Below are positions 48,437-50,100 of a stretch of 50,100 bases of DNA, in pieces (position 1 is the stretch's first letter; every line of letters begins with the position of its first letter). Origin of the DNA: Willaertia magna (taxonomy: Eukaryota; Heterolobosea; Eutetramitea; Acrasida; Naegleriidae); assembly GCA_902984215.1 (NCBI GenBank), contig CADWAF010002422.1, positions 1 through 50,100 of the forward strand. The letters run 5' to 3'. The translations under genes and the position numbers were made by a program. The notes below the pieces were generated by a model, which was not told where the DNA came from, did no database searches, and saw only the letters and a program-made list of their open reading frames with translations.

Positions 48437-48852
48437 TAATAAATTATGTAATTAAATGATTGAATTTCGATTTGCATTATAATTTTTATAATAGCAACAA
48501 AAACAAGAAAATAACTAGAGTTTTCCAGCGGCTATTGTAAAAACTAAGCCCCGTTTACTTTGTAAACTTAAACCAGAGTGTTAATTTGAACACCTGCATA
48601 CTTGTTTTACTTTTACAGTACAGCAAAGTGTTGGAAAGAAGAAGTGTTTAAGGTAGCAGTAAAGGGCATTTTTTGAAGTCCCATAAATTGTCATTTAATT
48701 TTTTGCAAAGGGAAAATATGGTCACAAGAAAGCATATTTTTTCGCCCCCAAACCAATATGTAAATTACATACACACAAAACAATAGTAACAATGATAATA
48801 TTATTGCTATACTGTAGACAATTTAGTGGCAAACAAAACTACAAAAAAAAAT
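48437..48852. other. 416-bp intergenic region before the protease-like gene
   Basis: Between the ceramidase and the last gene. A small inverted repeat, GTTTAC-TTT-GTAAAC, lies at about 48554-48568. An A-run (48842-48850) ends just before the next ATG. G/C is patchily higher than in other spacers (for example CCAGCGGC near 48525 and CGCCCCC near 48744). No RNA gene, terminal repeat or target duplication was recognised. Confidence 0.35.
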
Positions 48853-50100
48853 ATGTACCATCTAAACTCTAAAACTCCAAAGAAAATTTCTCCATCCAAA
48901 AGGAACTCTCCCAAGAGAGAAGGACTCGTTGTGGGTTACACAGGAATTGTTAAACCAAAAAGAGTTTCCTACGAAGAGGAGTTTCCTATGGTCGACGACT
49001 TGCCGGTCGACGATGAAAAGCGTGAAGTTAAAGAAGTAAAGGAGACTGTCCCAACCCACACCCTGTTATTCCCATGTATTTCTACAGTAGAAAGAGTTCC
49101 CAGAGTGGGAAACAACAAATTAACGTTATCTACTGGAGTCGATTTCACGTTATACCCATCTTCCGGTTGTAGAATACTATGTGGGATCGATGATGATGGA
49201 CGTTGTGATGTAGGAAACGCTATTTTCCTGACAAACTTGGTAGGGATTACCCCTTTGCATGTTGTGCCTAAACGAAAAGACCCTATAATTGCGTTCTGTC
49301 TTCCAATTAAAAAGTTGTACTCACCTAAAGAAGAAGGTAGTGTGGATGTGGATCCTCCTTTTAAAGTAAAAGATAACTTAAAGTTAGTGCGTTTGCCTGT
49401 GGAATTTGGGGCGAGAAGTGTAATGGTACCTGAGTTACCACCTAGTTTAGGAGAACATAAAGGAATTGAACAGCCTAATTGTGTTGTGTTTTCCTGTGTT
49501 CCACCTAGTTATGAAGGCTCTACATTGGAGGAGATGTTTGTTATCAAGTCTGATGGAGTTCATTTTGAAATAGAAAAGGACGAAGAGGTAGTAAAATTAC
49601 TTCAAGATGATGTTGAAGAGCTTGTTAACGATTTTATGGTCAACCACCATCACATGATCGCATCATACGGGTTCACAAATGGTGATTGGGTGTGGAAAGA
49701 CCTTCCTAATATTCAAGGACATTCATGCTCTACGCTACCAGGATATTCTGGTTCAGCAGTCAGAATGATCAAAGAGAATGAGTACATTTCCATTCATCCA
49801 GAAAACAGAACGGCTAAAAGAAACCATAAAGAAAATTTACAATTTTCAGATGTTCCAGCCGTTCCTGTCTTCCATGGTATTCATCTTCAAATGTCTGATT
49901 ACAAGCATTTAACACCAGAAGGGATGGTTGTTAATCAATTTATAAGAACTGATTCCCTTTCGTTCATATATCTATATTCTTATGCAGTTTCTATGACCAA
50001 ACAGCTTGATTCCACAATCTTTCCCTCTTTGGGGCAAGCAAAAGCGTCCCTTGATTATTTGCAAAAGGCAAAATCATCAGTGGAAAAGATGGAATATTCT
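48853..50100 (+). CDS. Trypsin-like (GYSGS) serine-protease-type protein, C-terminus outside window
   Basis: An open frame of 416 codons from the ATG at 48853 runs off the right edge. A basic Ser/Pro/Lys N-terminus (1-45) leads into a beta-rich domain. Likely chymotrypsin-fold elements in order: NAIFLTNLVGITPLHVV (candidate catalytic His 136), DNLKLVRLP (candidate Asp 174) and STLPGYSGSAV (candidate nucleophile Ser 299), followed by VFHGIHLQM, which resembles the substrate-pocket strand. This suggests a viral-, transposon- or cellular-type S1-like peptidase; the exact family is not recognised. Composition differs from all other genes here: hand counts give 25/60 G/C at 49141-49200 and 28/60 at 49381-49440, with many C-ending codons. 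That may mean foreign origin or high expression. The end lacks any stop within the window. Confidence 0.6.
   Translation, partial: MYHLNSKTPKKISPSKRNSPKREGLVVGYTGIVKPKRVSYEEEFPMVDDLPVDDEKREVKEVKETVPTHTLLFPCISTVERVPRVGNNKLTLSTGVDFTLYPSSGCRILCGIDDDGRCDVGNAIFLTNLVGITPLHVVPKRKDPIIAFCLPIKKLYSPKEEGSVDVDPPFKVKDNLKLVRLPVEFGARSVMVPELPPSLGEHKGIEQPNCVVFSCVPPSYEGSTLEEMFVIKSDGVHFEIEKDEEVVKLLQDDVEELVNDFMVNHHHMIASYGFTNGDWVWKDLPNIQGHSCSTLPGYSGSAVRMIKENEYISIHPENRTAKRNHKENLQFSDVPAVPVFHGIHLQMSDYKHLTPEGMVVNQFIRTDSLSFIYLYSYAVSMTKQLDSTIFPSLGQAKASLDYLQKAKSSVEKMEYS

Noticed and set aside
48554..48568. Inverted repeat GTTTAC/GTAAAC as a mobile-element end
   Set aside because: Six-bp arms are common by chance, with no matching partner or target duplication seen.

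Overview
The window is nuclear DNA of a free-living, AT-rich protist. Base composition, 13 very short GT-AG introns (38-56 nt), purine-rich and often poly-A leaders directly before ATG codons, and about 27 tightly packed genes on both strands fit a heterolobosean amoeboflagellate of the Naegleria type. That assignment is inference; a dictyostelid is less likely because the intergenic DNA is not extremely AT-rich. No rRNA, tRNA, CRISPR array or recognisable transposon was found.

Region 1-8.6 kb: the 3' end of an unknown gene, an MFSD4-like MFS transporter, a mitochondrial carrier, a large F-box-like/FG-repeat/ankyrin-like protein, a mitochondrial-type membrane protein and a stand-alone NET-domain protein. 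Region 8.7-19.3 kb: a 1482-residue protein with a Munc13 (MUN)-like segment and C-terminal GRAM-like domains, a six-exon MAP kinase kinase with an 11-nt microexon, a short TMEM16/anoctamin with a complete calcium site, and the ribosome-biogenesis helicase DDX55/Spb4.

Region 19.3-32.4 kb is rich in genome-maintenance and trafficking genes: endonuclease IV, a three-exon CDCA7-type zinc-finger protein, an unknown helical-repeat protein, MMS19 (Fe-S targeting to DNA-repair enzymes), COG7, an ornithine cyclodeaminase/mu-crystallin enzyme and a small three-exon membrane protein. Region 32.5-46 kb: a receptor-like protein with seven intracellular CxxC pairs, an EVE/UPF0310 protein, an orphan seven-helix receptor-like protein, TFIIE-beta, an HD-domain hydrolase, mitochondrial ribosomal protein mL43 and the splicing factor SF3B3. 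Region 46.2-50.1 kb: a neutral ceramidase, then an incomplete gene of clearly higher GC content with a trypsin-like GYSGS serine-protease signature.

The genes do not form one pathway. They are mostly housekeeping genes, with several unusual domain combinations among them. Packing is extreme: several convergent pairs have stop codons 1-14 nt apart, one pair shares the four bases TTAA, and one divergent pair has only 41 bp between start codons. Six gene models (MAP2K, TMEM16, CDCA7, helical-repeat protein, DUF4282-like protein, ceramidase) were assembled by eye by joining exons in frame, and several start codons were moved to the first true ATG.
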